From an uncultured Planctomycetaceae bacterium (GTDB taxonomy: Bacteria > Planctomycetota > Planctomycetia > Pirellulales > Pirellulaceae): a stretch of DNA of 12,602 nt. This document shows, one piece after another, positions 6,323 to 12,602 of this stretch. Below the pieces are notes generated by a model, which saw only the letters and a list, made by a program, of their open reading frames with translations, did not search any database and was not told the DNA's origin. Position 1 is the stretch's first letter; each line of letters opens with the position of its first letter. Location: positions 1 to 12,602 of the forward strand of contig CALBTA010000271.1 of the NCBI GenBank assembly GCA_937967755.1, given 5' to 3'. Position numbers and translations under genes: made by a program.

Positions 6323-8650
6323 CTAGTCACCCAAGATCTGCCGCAACCGGGCACGGATTTCGGCGTCGCTTTGTTCGGGTGCCAACTCGCGCAGGTAATC
6401 GTGGATGAGCGGGCCGAACCGTGCCAGCCGCCGCATCGCAAATTGACGAACTTCAAAGTCGTCGTCTCCAAGCTGCTTGACCAGTTTGGCAACATCCTCG
6501 CGAATGTCGTAGGCGACGTTGAATGAAAACGAAAGCGACGCATTGCTAAGAACCTGTGTCAGGCTATGCATTTCAATGTGCAACTGGTGTTTACCCGGCG
6601 GCGTGATCGCCCCCGGCGATATCACTTGATCGATGCTTTGCCACGGCGACCACGGGCCTTCGTCGATGCGGTACCGAAGCTTGGCATCGGTCAACTCGGC
6701 ATCGGATGTCCACGCAGGCTTCAGCGGCATCAGATGCGACTCGATGTCTCCTAGGTCTGCATTCTCCTGAATGATCTGCACCGCTGGCGGATCGTATATC
6801 GCATACCGAAACAGCGTATCAGCCAGCTTCTGCTGGATGACCCACCGCCCGTGCGCGGAGCTGAATTCAATGCCTTCATTCGTCGGCCCGCCAACGAACA
6901 ACGGGCAACCAGCCAGCGGAGCCGTCGCCCAACGATCGCCATCGAAATAGGCCAGCGTCGTGCCGTCACTAACCATTGCCCGGCGATAAAGGCGAAACGC
7001 TTTCCAATTGACCGATGGTAACGGACTGGAACTGAAGACTTGCTCGGCGGCTTGTGATCGCACGTTCCAACTAACCATCAGTCGCCTGGCGGGAAGGTCG
7101 ACGTCGGCCATCGATTGAAAAGGCCGGCTGACCCACTCGCCCCCAATGCGGCGGGACAGCGTTTCGCCACCGGCGGAAACCAGCGAGACCACGCCGTCAG
7201 CGCTGTACCAGGCGGTGATGCCGGTCGTCGGGCCGGCAAACCCTTCCGCATCGGGCAATGCGAACTGCTCCACACCTTGCGGCCCGATGGCAACTACTTT
7301 CCGATCGGTGGTGACCAGCGGCCAGGCGTCTTCGGTCTGCTTAATGTCAATCGCTTGCGCATAAAACACCCGCCAACGCGGCTTCGGTTTTTCTGCTTGG
7401 GCGAGCAACTGCCGCGCGTCGATGTTGGCGACCGCCTTGTTCCCGTAAGTGATCCACAACCGATCATCGGCCGCCGACAGGCGCAGCACTCCTTCGGCTG
7501 GTAAGCCGTGGTCACTGGTGAACTGCCGCCAGCCGGTTTCCGCGGAATAGCGTACGAGCGACCCTTCCCCGCCCAACATCCACAGCCCGCCTTGCTTGTC
7601 GATGGTGTGGTTGCTGGGCTGGTAAAGCTGGCGGTCGATGCCGAACGGGGCCAACTCCCAGTGATCGTCCTTCCAGATGGCGATGCGGTGGAACGTGCCG
7701 TCGGCGAACGGCTCGACATCGTACTTCCTGAACGAACGGAACGGCCGCCGCCAGATGGAGATCAACGTCCCATCGGGCATCACGACCACCTTGGTGGCCC
7801 GCAGTTTGTCAGCCGGGTCGCCCGGTGTTTTGAACTTCGTCTCGGTGACCTTTGCGGTCTTCAGGTCGACATTCACCCAGCGGTCGAACAGCAGCATGCG
7901 AAAGGTGTCGGCGTCGATCATGCAGCCCGGGCCAGTGAATTTCAGATTCAGCGGGATCGTTTTCCAATCCGAGCCGCTCGACACGACCAGGTCGAACAAC
8001 GCCAGCTTGTGAAATTCGCGGTCGGCGATGCTGTACAAACAGGTCGGCCCATCCGGCCAACTGGCAAATTCAATCCGGCGGAACAATTTGCGAAAACTAA
8101 TCCGCTCGCCCTGCGGCCACGGCAGGCTGAAACGGTGAAGCGACTTTCCGTCGAAGCGGTAGGAAACACCCGTTCGCGAGGCGGCGTAGACATCTCCGCC
8201 CGGTGCCTGGTGAAAAGTTGGTTCGCGCAGCGCTTCGCGCGTGAAGGCAACCATTTGAACCTCGTCTCCAGCGTAGCGGTAAACGCCGAATCCATCATTG
8301 CCATCCTTTCCCAGCAGCGCCACCGCGTAAAACGCCTTCGGGTCACCAACGTCGGCGAACAGCCGGGCGAAGGTCATTGCTGAGTCAGTCAAACTGTCAA
8401 ACGGCGCCAGTTCATCGTCGCTCTTGGCCAGCGCCGGGCCGTGTTGTTCCGTCAGGTAAACCGCCCGCCCATCGCCCAGCGGCAAGACGTCAACCACTTT
8501 CTTGCCTTGGATCGCCTCGACAATTACCGGCGGAGGGTCTTTCGCCAGAACGGGCGTGCTCGCCGCGGTGACAAGGGCCGCCGCGGTCACCATCGCGCTT
8601 ATATGAATAACTGTCCACTTTGTCGTTGAGCAATTGTTGCAGTTGAACAT
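6323..8650 (-). CDS. Exported beta-propeller-like protein with C-terminal HEAT-like module
   Basis: The function is unknown. The 775-residue protein starts with a probable signal peptide: a hydrophobic stretch at about 14-32, with cleavage expected after the alanine at 36 in STPVLA. Residues 45-620 are rich in short beta-strand-like segments ending in aromatic and Gly-Asp turns. One segment, GGLWMLGGEGSLVRYSAETG at 354-373 followed by DHGLPAEGVLRL and DDRLWITYGN, closely resembles the two-component-regulator propeller repeat. Residues 652-712 look like an all-beta domain (KLRYRIDEGPWSPWQ...GKHQLHIEMHS) similar to the Y_Y_Y domain that follows such propellers. Residues 717-775 form one HEAT-like helical pair (LGDDDFEVRQFAMRRLARFG...DAEIRARLRQILG) of a type common in planctomycetes. 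No kinase or DNA-binding part follows, so it is not a hybrid sensor. The ATG at 8650 has no Shine-Dalgarno sequence; M20 is an alternative start but shortens the signal peptide. Confidence 0.8.
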   Translation of the reverse strand: MFNCNNCSTTKWTVIHISAMVTAAALVTAASTPVLAKDPPPVIVEAIQGKKVVDVLPLGDGRAVYLTEQHGPALAKSDDELAPFDSLTDSAMTFARLFADVGDPKAFYAVALLGKDGNDGFGVYRYAGDEVQMVAFTREALREPTFHQAPGGDVYAASRTGVSYRFDGKSLHRFSLPWPQGERISFRKLFRRIEFASWPDGPTCLYSIADREFHKLALFDLVVSSGSDWKTIPLNLKFTGPGCMIDADTFRMLLFDRWVNVDLKTAKVTETKFKTPGDPADKLRATKVVVMPDGTLISIWRRPFRSFRKYDVEPFADGTFHRIAIWKDDHWELAPFGIDRQLYQPSNHTIDKQGGLWMLGGEGSLVRYSAETGWRQFTSDHGLPAEGVLRLSAADDRLWITYGNKAVANIDARQLLAQAEKPKPRWRVFYAQAIDIKQTEDAWPLVTTDRKVVAIGPQGVEQFALPDAEGFAGPTTGITAWYSADGVVSLVSAGGETLSRRIGGEWVSRPFQSMADVDLPARRLMVSWNVRSQAAEQVFSSSPLPSVNWKAFRLYRRAMVSDGTTLAYFDGDRWATAPLAGCPLFVGGPTNEGIEFSSAHGRWVIQQKLADTLFRYAIYDPPAVQIIQENADLGDIESHLMPLKPAWTSDAELTDAKLRYRIDEGPWSPWQSIDQVISPGAITPPGKHQLHIEMHSLTQVLSNASLSFSFNVAYDIREDVAKLVKQLGDDDFEVRQFAMRRLARFGPLIHDYLRELAPEQSDAEIRARLRQILGD

Positions 8651-8862
8651 TGAGGTGAGCGCGCTGGGGAGTCTCGAAACGAAAAGATTCTAACCCAGGC
8701 TAATGTAAGATGTGCGGAAGTGCGGGAAGAACTGCAACACGTCAGTTTTTGGGAGAAAAAGATAGTTGCCGGGCCGTTAGGCGTTAATTAGGGTGGAAAG
8801 GATGGGGTGATGATGGCGGGGGCTGCGCAGTTTTTGCCCAACCCGTTGATCGACTCTCACAC

Positions 8863-8867
8863 GAGGA
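8863..8867 (+). promoter_or_regulatory. Shine-Dalgarno site of the small exported protein
   Basis: GAGGA at 8863-8867 stands six bases before the ATG at 8874 and decides the start, which also places a signal peptide at the N-terminus. Confidence 0.65.
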
Positions 8868-8873
8868 ACAGCA

Positions 8874-9545
8874 ATGAGACAGATGACACTTTTGGCGGCG
8901 ATCGCTTTGATGGCATACGGCACCGGCGAATTGGAAGCTGGGAAGCCGACGCATTCCGGCAACCGGTTTCACGTCGGCGGATCGAAAACGACCCAAGGCC
9001 GCGTGACGGTGCGGCTCAACGGCGGAGCAGGCAAACACCCAAGGTTTCACGTGCATGGAACCGAGGCACACCACGCCCGGAGCCACCGGGACAGCTTCGT
9101 CCGCTCGTCTCGTCGCTTTCGTGATTCGTCGTTGATCGCCAGCGGCGGTCCGAGTTTCGTCGGCAGTTATCCCGTGGCGGTCGGCGGCGGCTTCGGCAGC
9201 GGCCACTTCGGCGATGGCGGCTTCTCAAACCTGTACAACCAAGGCTTCATCCCCGTGCCGCCCTACTACGCGCTGCACCCGCCGGTTTACTACAGCGTGC
9301 CCGTGCCGCGAACGTATGGCTACAGCCCGTTCGCTTATCCGGGTACGGTTCCCACGCCAGAGGTTTCGATTCAACCAGCGGACATCATCAACCCGTACGT
9401 GGACCCGGCTCCCGCTCCGGATTTGGGCCCCGAAGAAGTTCCCGCGCCGACGCAAGAGACTTCCGACAAGACCGCCACGTTGCCGCCGGTGATTCACAAC
9501 CCGTTTGTGCACGAGCGGAGTTTGGTAAGTTTCACGGAGAAATAG
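8874..9545 (+). CDS. Small exported Gly/Tyr/Pro-rich protein, planctomycete type
   Basis: Not a recognised enzyme. The 223-residue product has a signal peptide (MRQMTLLAAIALMAYGTGELEA, cleavage near residue 22). A basic, His/Arg-rich segment follows at 25-85. A glycine-rich stretch (VGGGFGSGHFGDGGF) sits at 103-117. The centre is a Tyr/Pro block at 127-156 with PPYYALHPPVYY and PVPRTYGYSPFAYPG, then an acidic proline-rich tail ending in NPFVHERSLVSFTEK. I recall the 'LHPPVYYS...PVPRTYGYSPFA' wording from planctomycete hypothetical proteins, so this is probably a lineage-specific cell-surface or envelope protein; that is memory, not a search. The composition (charged, glycine, Tyr/Pro, acidic in order) suggests a disordered or structural wall component. 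It diverges from the propeller protein and converges on fhcD with 15 bp between stops. The start is supported by GAGGA. Confidence 0.8.
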   Translation: MRQMTLLAAIALMAYGTGELEAGKPTHSGNRFHVGGSKTTQGRVTVRLNGGAGKHPRFHVHGTEAHHARSHRDSFVRSSRRFRDSSLIASGGPSFVGSYPVAVGGGFGSGHFGDGGFSNLYNQGFIPVPPYYALHPPVYYSVPVPRTYGYSPFAYPGTVPTPEVSIQPADIINPYVDPAPAPDLGPEEVPAPTQETSDKTATLPPVIHNPFVHERSLVSFTEK

Positions 9546-9577
9546 AAATCGCCGAACTGCCTAGGCGTTCTCGGCGA
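9541..9577 (-). terminator. Candidate intrinsic terminator of fhcD
   Basis: TCGCCGA at 9549-9555 and TCGGCGA at 9571-9577 are perfect complements around a 15-base loop that contains the palindrome GCCTAGGC. Read on the minus strand, the hairpin is followed by TTTCTATTTC, a fair U-rich tail, so it can end fhcD transcription. The stem overlaps the last five codons of fhcD, and the tail overlaps the end of the convergent gene. In the plus direction there is no T tract. Confidence 0.45.
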
Positions 9578-10463
9578 GCAGTTCGTGCAAGTGGAAATGA
9601 AACTTGCCGAGTTTGCCGCCGTAGTTGCCGGCGCCGATGGCGATGATGCCTTCTCCGGCGGCTGCTTGAACCGCTTGCCGCATGGCGTTGGCGACTGACG
9701 TTTCGTCGATGCCGTCGATGACGATCTCGAGCGCACAGTTGACGCCGTCGTGCAGTTTGGTTTCCGTTCGCCCGCGCAGCGTGGGGCAATAGGCATCGGC
9801 GGTTGATGCCATCAGGGCCTTGTAGCGTGAGCCAACTTTGCTTCCGCTGCGGGCGACGCCGCCGGGGAACGGGGCGATGGTCCCGGGTAGATCACTCAGC
9901 GACTCCACTCCACGGCGGGCGGAAGCCAGCGCCGCGGGCATGTCTTCGGCCTGCAAGATAATGTTCCCGCCGGCGACCCCCTTGCCCACGCCTAACGACT
10001 CGACCACCAGAAACTCGCCATCCATCACGGGTATGCGCCAATAACGCGTCTGGCCGACCAGTTTACTTTTCTGAAAGCCATCGCCGAAGAAGCGAATGTG
10101 CTTGCCCAGGTCGATACGCGACTCGGCATCGGGCATCCCATCGAACACGGCGGTTGTCGCACAGGTCATTAAACATTGACCTGTTCGATTCGACACGGCT
10201 TTGGCCAGTGCGTCATCTGAAAATCCAAACACCAACACCGCCGCGCCGATCCGCCCGTCGGGTGTTGCTTCAGCGGGAAGCATCTGCTCGATGCCAACTT
10301 CGGCATCGCAGGCGATGACCGATGCGCTATATCCGCAAAACTCACGCAGCGCCGAGTCGAGCCAGAATTCGTCGTGCGCGGTGACGATCAGCCGGGTAAA
10401 GCGCATGCGGAACGCTTCGGCGAACGTCTCTTCGATCAGCGTCGGTCCGATCTTTACGGGCAC
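9561..10463 (-). CDS. fhcD: Formylmethanofuran:tetrahydromethanopterin N-formyltransferase
   Basis: This cytoplasmic enzyme moves a formyl group between methanofuran and tetrahydromethanopterin (H4MPT). In methylotrophic bacteria it acts in formaldehyde oxidation to formate as the D subunit of the formyltransferase/hydrolase complex; in methanogens it is Ftr. The 300-residue length matches Ftr (about 297). Family blocks run throughout: TLIEETFAEAF at 8-18, GQCLMTCATTAVF at 95-107, LGKHIRFFGDGF at 119-130, YWRIPVMDGEFLVVE at 141-155, PFPGGVARSGSKVGS at 198-212, YCPTL at 225-229 and AGNYGGKLG at 278-286. The start is GTG at 10463: an in-frame TAG lies upstream with no ATG between, and translation from here aligns with the family's N-terminus. 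No other H4MPT-pathway gene is in the window. Planctomycetes are known to carry scattered sets of these genes. Confidence 0.95.
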   Translation of the reverse strand: MPVKIGPTLIEETFAEAFRMRFTRLIVTAHDEFWLDSALREFCGYSASVIACDAEVGIEQMLPAEATPDGRIGAAVLVFGFSDDALAKAVSNRTGQCLMTCATTAVFDGMPDAESRIDLGKHIRFFGDGFQKSKLVGQTRYWRIPVMDGEFLVVESLGVGKGVAGGNIILQAEDMPAALASARRGVESLSDLPGTIAPFPGGVARSGSKVGSRYKALMASTADAYCPTLRGRTETKLHDGVNCALEIVIDGIDETSVANAMRQAVQAAAGEGIIAIGAGNYGGKLGKFHFHLHELLAENA

Positions 10464-10561
10464 GGTTAATTCGCGCGGGAGGAATAACTTCGGGCGGTGG
10501 AAACGAATTGACTATCTTGACTGGCCCGCTGCTGATTGCCAAGTGAGCGCCGCCATATCGC

Positions 10562-10590
10562 TTGCCACATTCCGTGTTGGACAGGATAAT
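10562..10590 (+). promoter_or_regulatory. Candidate sigma-70-like promoter of the J-like membrane protein
   Basis: TTGCCA at 10562-10567 and GATAAT at 10585-10590 are separated by exactly 17 bases; each matches the consensus at five of six positions. The expected start near 10597 gives a leader of about 36 bases to the ATG at 10633. It is the best promoter match I found in the window, in the 169-bp divergent gap shared with fhcD. Confidence 0.6.
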
Positions 10591-10632
10591 GAATGCTGGC
10601 CCCCACGCGTTTCCCGCCCTGAAAACAGCTTT

Positions 10633-12156
10633 ATGTCGGAAAGCTTTGACCCGTATCGCAAGTGGCTTGGCATCCCCGCCAGCGAACAGCCCGCGAATCA
10701 TTATCGACTGCTGGGCATCGCTCTGTTCGAGGATGACCCCGATGTGATTGCGTACGCGGCCGACCGGCAGATGTCGCACGTGCGGAAGTTCCAATCGGGT
10801 CAGTTTGGCCAGCAAGCCCAGAAGTTGTTGAGCGAGTTGGCCCAGGCACGGCGTTGCTTGTTGGCTTCGTCGGAAAAGGCAGCCTACGACAAGCAATTAA
10901 AGGCGGAGCAAGACAGCGGGGACAAAGGGAGCGGTTCGCCGGTGGCCGCGCCGCAACCCTCGCGGCCCGTGCAAGCTCCGGTTCAGGCTCCTTCCCAAGC
11001 GCCCGTGCAAGCGCCGCCGCAACAGGCGCCGCAGGCCCCTCCGCAACAGGCAGTCGCCACGGCCGAACCGCCGCAGGCCGTTCCGGTGGCCGTCGCTTCT
11101 ACCCCGGTCGCCAGCGGCGGAAGCCCCGTGGCGGTGCGGTCGCGGCCGGTCACTTCAAAGGCCCGCCGGGGGCGGAAGAACTCGGCCATTCCGGTGATCG
11201 GTGCGTTGGTCGCGCTGGCCGGGTTGGCAGTAGTCGCGCTGGTCGCGGTCGTCGCCGCGACTTCGCAACTGCCCGAAGACGAATCCTCAGACGATGGAAC
11301 ATCGGTCGTCACACCCACGCCGGTTCCTATGGAAGATCCGCAGCCGAAGCCTAAACCGCAGCCGAATCCCACACCCGATGTTCGCCCCCAACCAGAAGAC
11401 CAACCACAACCGCCCAACGATGAGGAGCCGGAGACCGACGGCGGTGAAAGCGACGGCGCTGCGACCGTGCCAACAGTGGAAGTAAACGACCCGCAGCGGC
11501 AGGCGAAGTACGAGGAGGCAGTCACGGCGCTCGAAGCGGCGATGGCCGGTCGCGACATGTCGACCGCCGGCGAGCAATTGGCGATCGCCGACGCGCTGAA
11601 GTACAGCGCCCAAGAGCAATCGCAGATGAGCCATCTGCAAGAGCTACACGATCGCCTGGTGGAGTTTTGGGAAGCGGTTGATCGGGGCCTGGAGCGGTTG
11701 AAGCCGAACGACGACGTGGTCTTCGCCGGCAAGATCGCCAATTTTGTTTCGGCGGAAGACGGTCAGGTTACACTACTGGCGCTGGGCAACCGTAAGACCG
11801 AGACGCTGAAAGAATTAGACGCCTTCTACATGGTCGCCATCGCCCGTCGTGGGTTGAGCAAGACCGACCCGAACGCATTTCTGGTCGCCGCGACGTTCTT
11901 GGCATTGGACGGAAAGGAGCCACCCTCTTCTCAGTTGGAAGAAGCCGCATCGCTTTTCGAGAGAGCGGTCGCCGGCGGCGCGAAAAGTGATGCCCTGCGC
12001 CAGCGGTTGAAAATCGAAGACGCGCCTTCGCTGCCCGCGCCCGGCGGATCGGACGAAGCTGATTCCGACGTTGACGACGATGCCGAAGCGTCTGAGCAGT
12101 TTCCCGAACCCGGCGGCAGCTTGCCCAAGCCGGGTGAGGACGAGGCGGACGAGTAG
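10633..12156 (+). CDS. Membrane-anchored protein with HPD-less J-like N-terminal domain
   Basis: The function is unknown. Residues 1-90 (FDPYRKWLGIP, HYRLLGIALFEDDPDVIAYAADRQ, then LLSELAQARRCLLASSEKAAYDKQL) resemble a DnaJ-type helical domain and end in the usual AYDKQL. The HPD tripeptide that stimulates DnaK is absent, so co-chaperone activity is not expected. Residues 101-175 are a Gln/Ala/Pro-rich linker. A basic stretch (KARRGRK, 176-182) precedes one membrane helix at about 186-210. Residues 225-262 are a Pro/Lys/Gln-rich spacer of the TonB type. Residues 284-465 are predominantly helical, with a beta-like core (VVFAGKIANFVSAEDGQVTLLAL), and the tail is very acidic. The topology is probably J-like domain inside, C-terminal domain outside. 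I chose the ATG at 10633 over the in-frame ATG at 10201 because the upstream codons run opposite fhcD, family similarity begins here, and a promoter fits. Confidence 0.85.
   Translation: MSESFDPYRKWLGIPASEQPANHYRLLGIALFEDDPDVIAYAADRQMSHVRKFQSGQFGQQAQKLLSELAQARRCLLASSEKAAYDKQLKAEQDSGDKGSGSPVAAPQPSRPVQAPVQAPSQAPVQAPPQQAPQAPPQQAVATAEPPQAVPVAVASTPVASGGSPVAVRSRPVTSKARRGRKNSAIPVIGALVALAGLAVVALVAVVAATSQLPEDESSDDGTSVVTPTPVPMEDPQPKPKPQPNPTPDVRPQPEDQPQPPNDEEPETDGGESDGAATVPTVEVNDPQRQAKYEEAVTALEAAMAGRDMSTAGEQLAIADALKYSAQEQSQMSHLQELHDRLVEFWEAVDRGLERLKPNDDVVFAGKIANFVSAEDGQVTLLALGNRKTETLKELDAFYMVAIARRGLSKTDPNAFLVAATFLALDGKEPPSSQLEEAASLFERAVAGGAKSDALRQRLKIEDAPSLPAPGGSDEADSDVDDDAEASEQFPEPGGSLPKPGEDEADE
10972..11052 (+). 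repeat. Gln-Ala-Pro coding repeat
   Basis: This stretch encodes residues 114-140 of the J-like protein, where QAP recurs five times with spacers such as V, S and PQ. Codons differ between copies (CAA/CAG, GCT/GCC/GCG), so the repeat is kept at protein rather than DNA level. It fits a flexible linker between the J-like domain and the membrane helix. Confidence 0.7.
11338..11412 (+). repeat. Pro-rich TonB-like spacer repeat
   Basis: This encodes residues 236-260 of the J-like protein, alternating proline with Gln, Lys, Asn or Glu (PQPKPKPQPNPTPDV). Such extended rods typically span periplasmic distance; here it lies 25 residues after the membrane helix, before the C-terminal helical domain. 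Confidence 0.6.
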
Positions 12157-12181
12157 TTGCTTGCAAAAATCTTCGCCGAAT

Positions 12182-12210
12182 TTGCAATCGACCTCGGCTG
12201 AAAGTACACT
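12182..12210 (+). promoter_or_regulatory. Weak candidate promoter of the cytochrome gene
   Basis: TTGCAA at 12182-12187 and TACACT at 12205-12210 are 17 bases apart, each matching the consensus at four of six positions. The expected start near 12217 would leave a leader of about 105 bases. The gap of 165 bp after the J-like gene shows no clear terminator, so read-through is an alternative. Confidence 0.3.
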
Positions 12211-12321
12211 CACGCTACCTCTGCTCGTTCGCGCACGCTTCGATCCTGCCCTGTGCGAAGGGCGAACTCCCCGTTGATCCCTCCGCGTACTGACCATCGC
12301 TTCTATCTTTCGCCTTCCAAT

Positions 12322-12602
12322 ATGAATGCACCACGCATCTTCGCCGCGCTGGCGATAGCCGTTATCTGCACGCCAACATTGATCACCGCTGACGAAACGG
12401 AGCAGGGCGTTGTCGCCGGGTGGGATTCGAGCGATGGCCATGTGCTGCTTGGCGAGTTGAAGTGTGCCGCTTGCCACGACCCGGGGGCGTTGTCGAACCA
12501 TGTCTCGCACAAAGAAGCCCCCAACCTCTCGGAAGCCGGGTCGCGGAGCACCCCGCAGTATCTTCGCGAGTTCTTGTCGAACCCGCACAAGACCAAACCC
12601 GG
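12322..12602 (+). CDS. Exported c-type cytochrome domain protein (5' part only)
   Basis: The first 93 codons of a periplasmic haem protein. Residues 1-23 form a signal peptide (MNAPRIFAALAIAVICTPTL, cleavage expected after LITA). The class I haem motif CAACH is at 48-52, in LGELKCAACHD, with C48 and C51 for thioether bonds and H52 as the proximal haem ligand. PNLSEAGSRSTPQYLREFLSNPHKTKP follows in two segments at 67-93; this 'conserved site, then YLR-FL-NP-KPG' layout is typical before the distal methionine of planctomycete cytochromes with extra domains. The methionine ligand lies beyond the window edge. There is no Shine-Dalgarno sequence. Total size and partners are unseen; planctomycete proteins of this kind are often large fusions. 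Confidence 0.85.
   Translation, partial: MNAPRIFAALAIAVICTPTLITADETEQGVVAGWDSSDGHVLLGELKCAACHDPGALSNHVSHKEAPNLSEAGSRSTPQYLREFLSNPHKTKP

Noticed and set aside
7508..8383. Plus-strand open frame of 291 codons opposite the propeller protein
   Set aside because: No domain, no start signal and shadow-type composition. The minus-strand frame has a signal peptide and domain-like repeats.
8743..8836. Direct repeat CAGTTTTTG at 8743-8751 and 8828-8836, plus palindrome CTGCGCAG followed by five T at 8823-8835
   Set aside because: Short, T-rich and easily due to chance. The palindrome stem is too small for a terminator and lies upstream of, not after, a gene.
10201..10632. Possible N-terminal extension of 144 codons on the J-like protein
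   Set aside because: Most of it lies antisense to fhcD and across the promoter gap. The Ser/Asn/Arg-rich translation is unlike the rest, and family similarity starts at the ATG at 10633.
12235..12270. Inverted repeat around GCGCAC and GTGCGA upstream of the cytochrome
   Set aside because: The stem is interrupted and short, with no tail. I cannot support a regulatory or terminator role.

Overview
The window reads as chromosomal DNA of a planctomycete, most likely a Pirellulales-type organism. This is inferred from sequence style and gene content. The DNA is GC-rich, and most starts lack a Shine-Dalgarno sequence. Four proteins look planctomycete-flavoured: a J-like protein opening with a 'DPYRKWLGIP...HYRLLGI' signature, a C-terminal HEAT-like 'DDFEVRQFAMRRL' module, a secreted Pro/Tyr-rich protein carrying 'PVPRTYGYSPFAYPG', and a bacterial formylmethanofuran:tetrahydromethanopterin formyltransferase. 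Intergenic gaps carry short hairpin and tandem-repeat elements of the dispersed kind.

Layout. Positions 1-2791, all on the minus strand, hold a probable operon: an M24 (Xaa-Pro) peptidase, then accB (biotin carboxyl carrier protein), then accC (biotin carboxylase, cut by the window edge). Together accB and accC supply the first half-reaction of acetyl-CoA carboxylase. A 238-bp gap packed with hairpins (2792-3029) follows. Next is a long minus-strand Na+:solute symporter (3030-5186), divergent from a plus-strand CnoX/YbbN-like thioredoxin-TPR protein (5379-6245). The gap between them holds a seven-copy heptamer array that is G-rich on the minus strand. A 775-residue exported beta-propeller-like/HEAT protein (6323-8650, minus) converges on cnoX and diverges from a small exported Gly/Tyr/Pro-rich protein (8874-9545, plus). 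The latter converges, 15 bp apart, on fhcD/ftr (9561-10463, minus, GTG start). Divergent from fhcD is a membrane-anchored J-like protein (10633-12156, plus) with the best promoter seen in the window. The window closes with the 5' end of an exported c-type cytochrome (12322 onward, plus).

Apart from the pepP-like/accB/accC cluster the genes look functionally independent. No gene-free stretch exceeds 300 bases. I saw no tRNA, rRNA, CRISPR array, transposase, phage gene or defence system, and nothing I can defend as a new multi-gene system. The most notable items are the tandem heptamer/G-quadruplex candidate ahead of cnoX, the purine/pyrimidine hairpin between accB and accC, the hairpin cluster at 2811-2981, and the formyltransferase standing apart from any other C1-transfer gene in the window.
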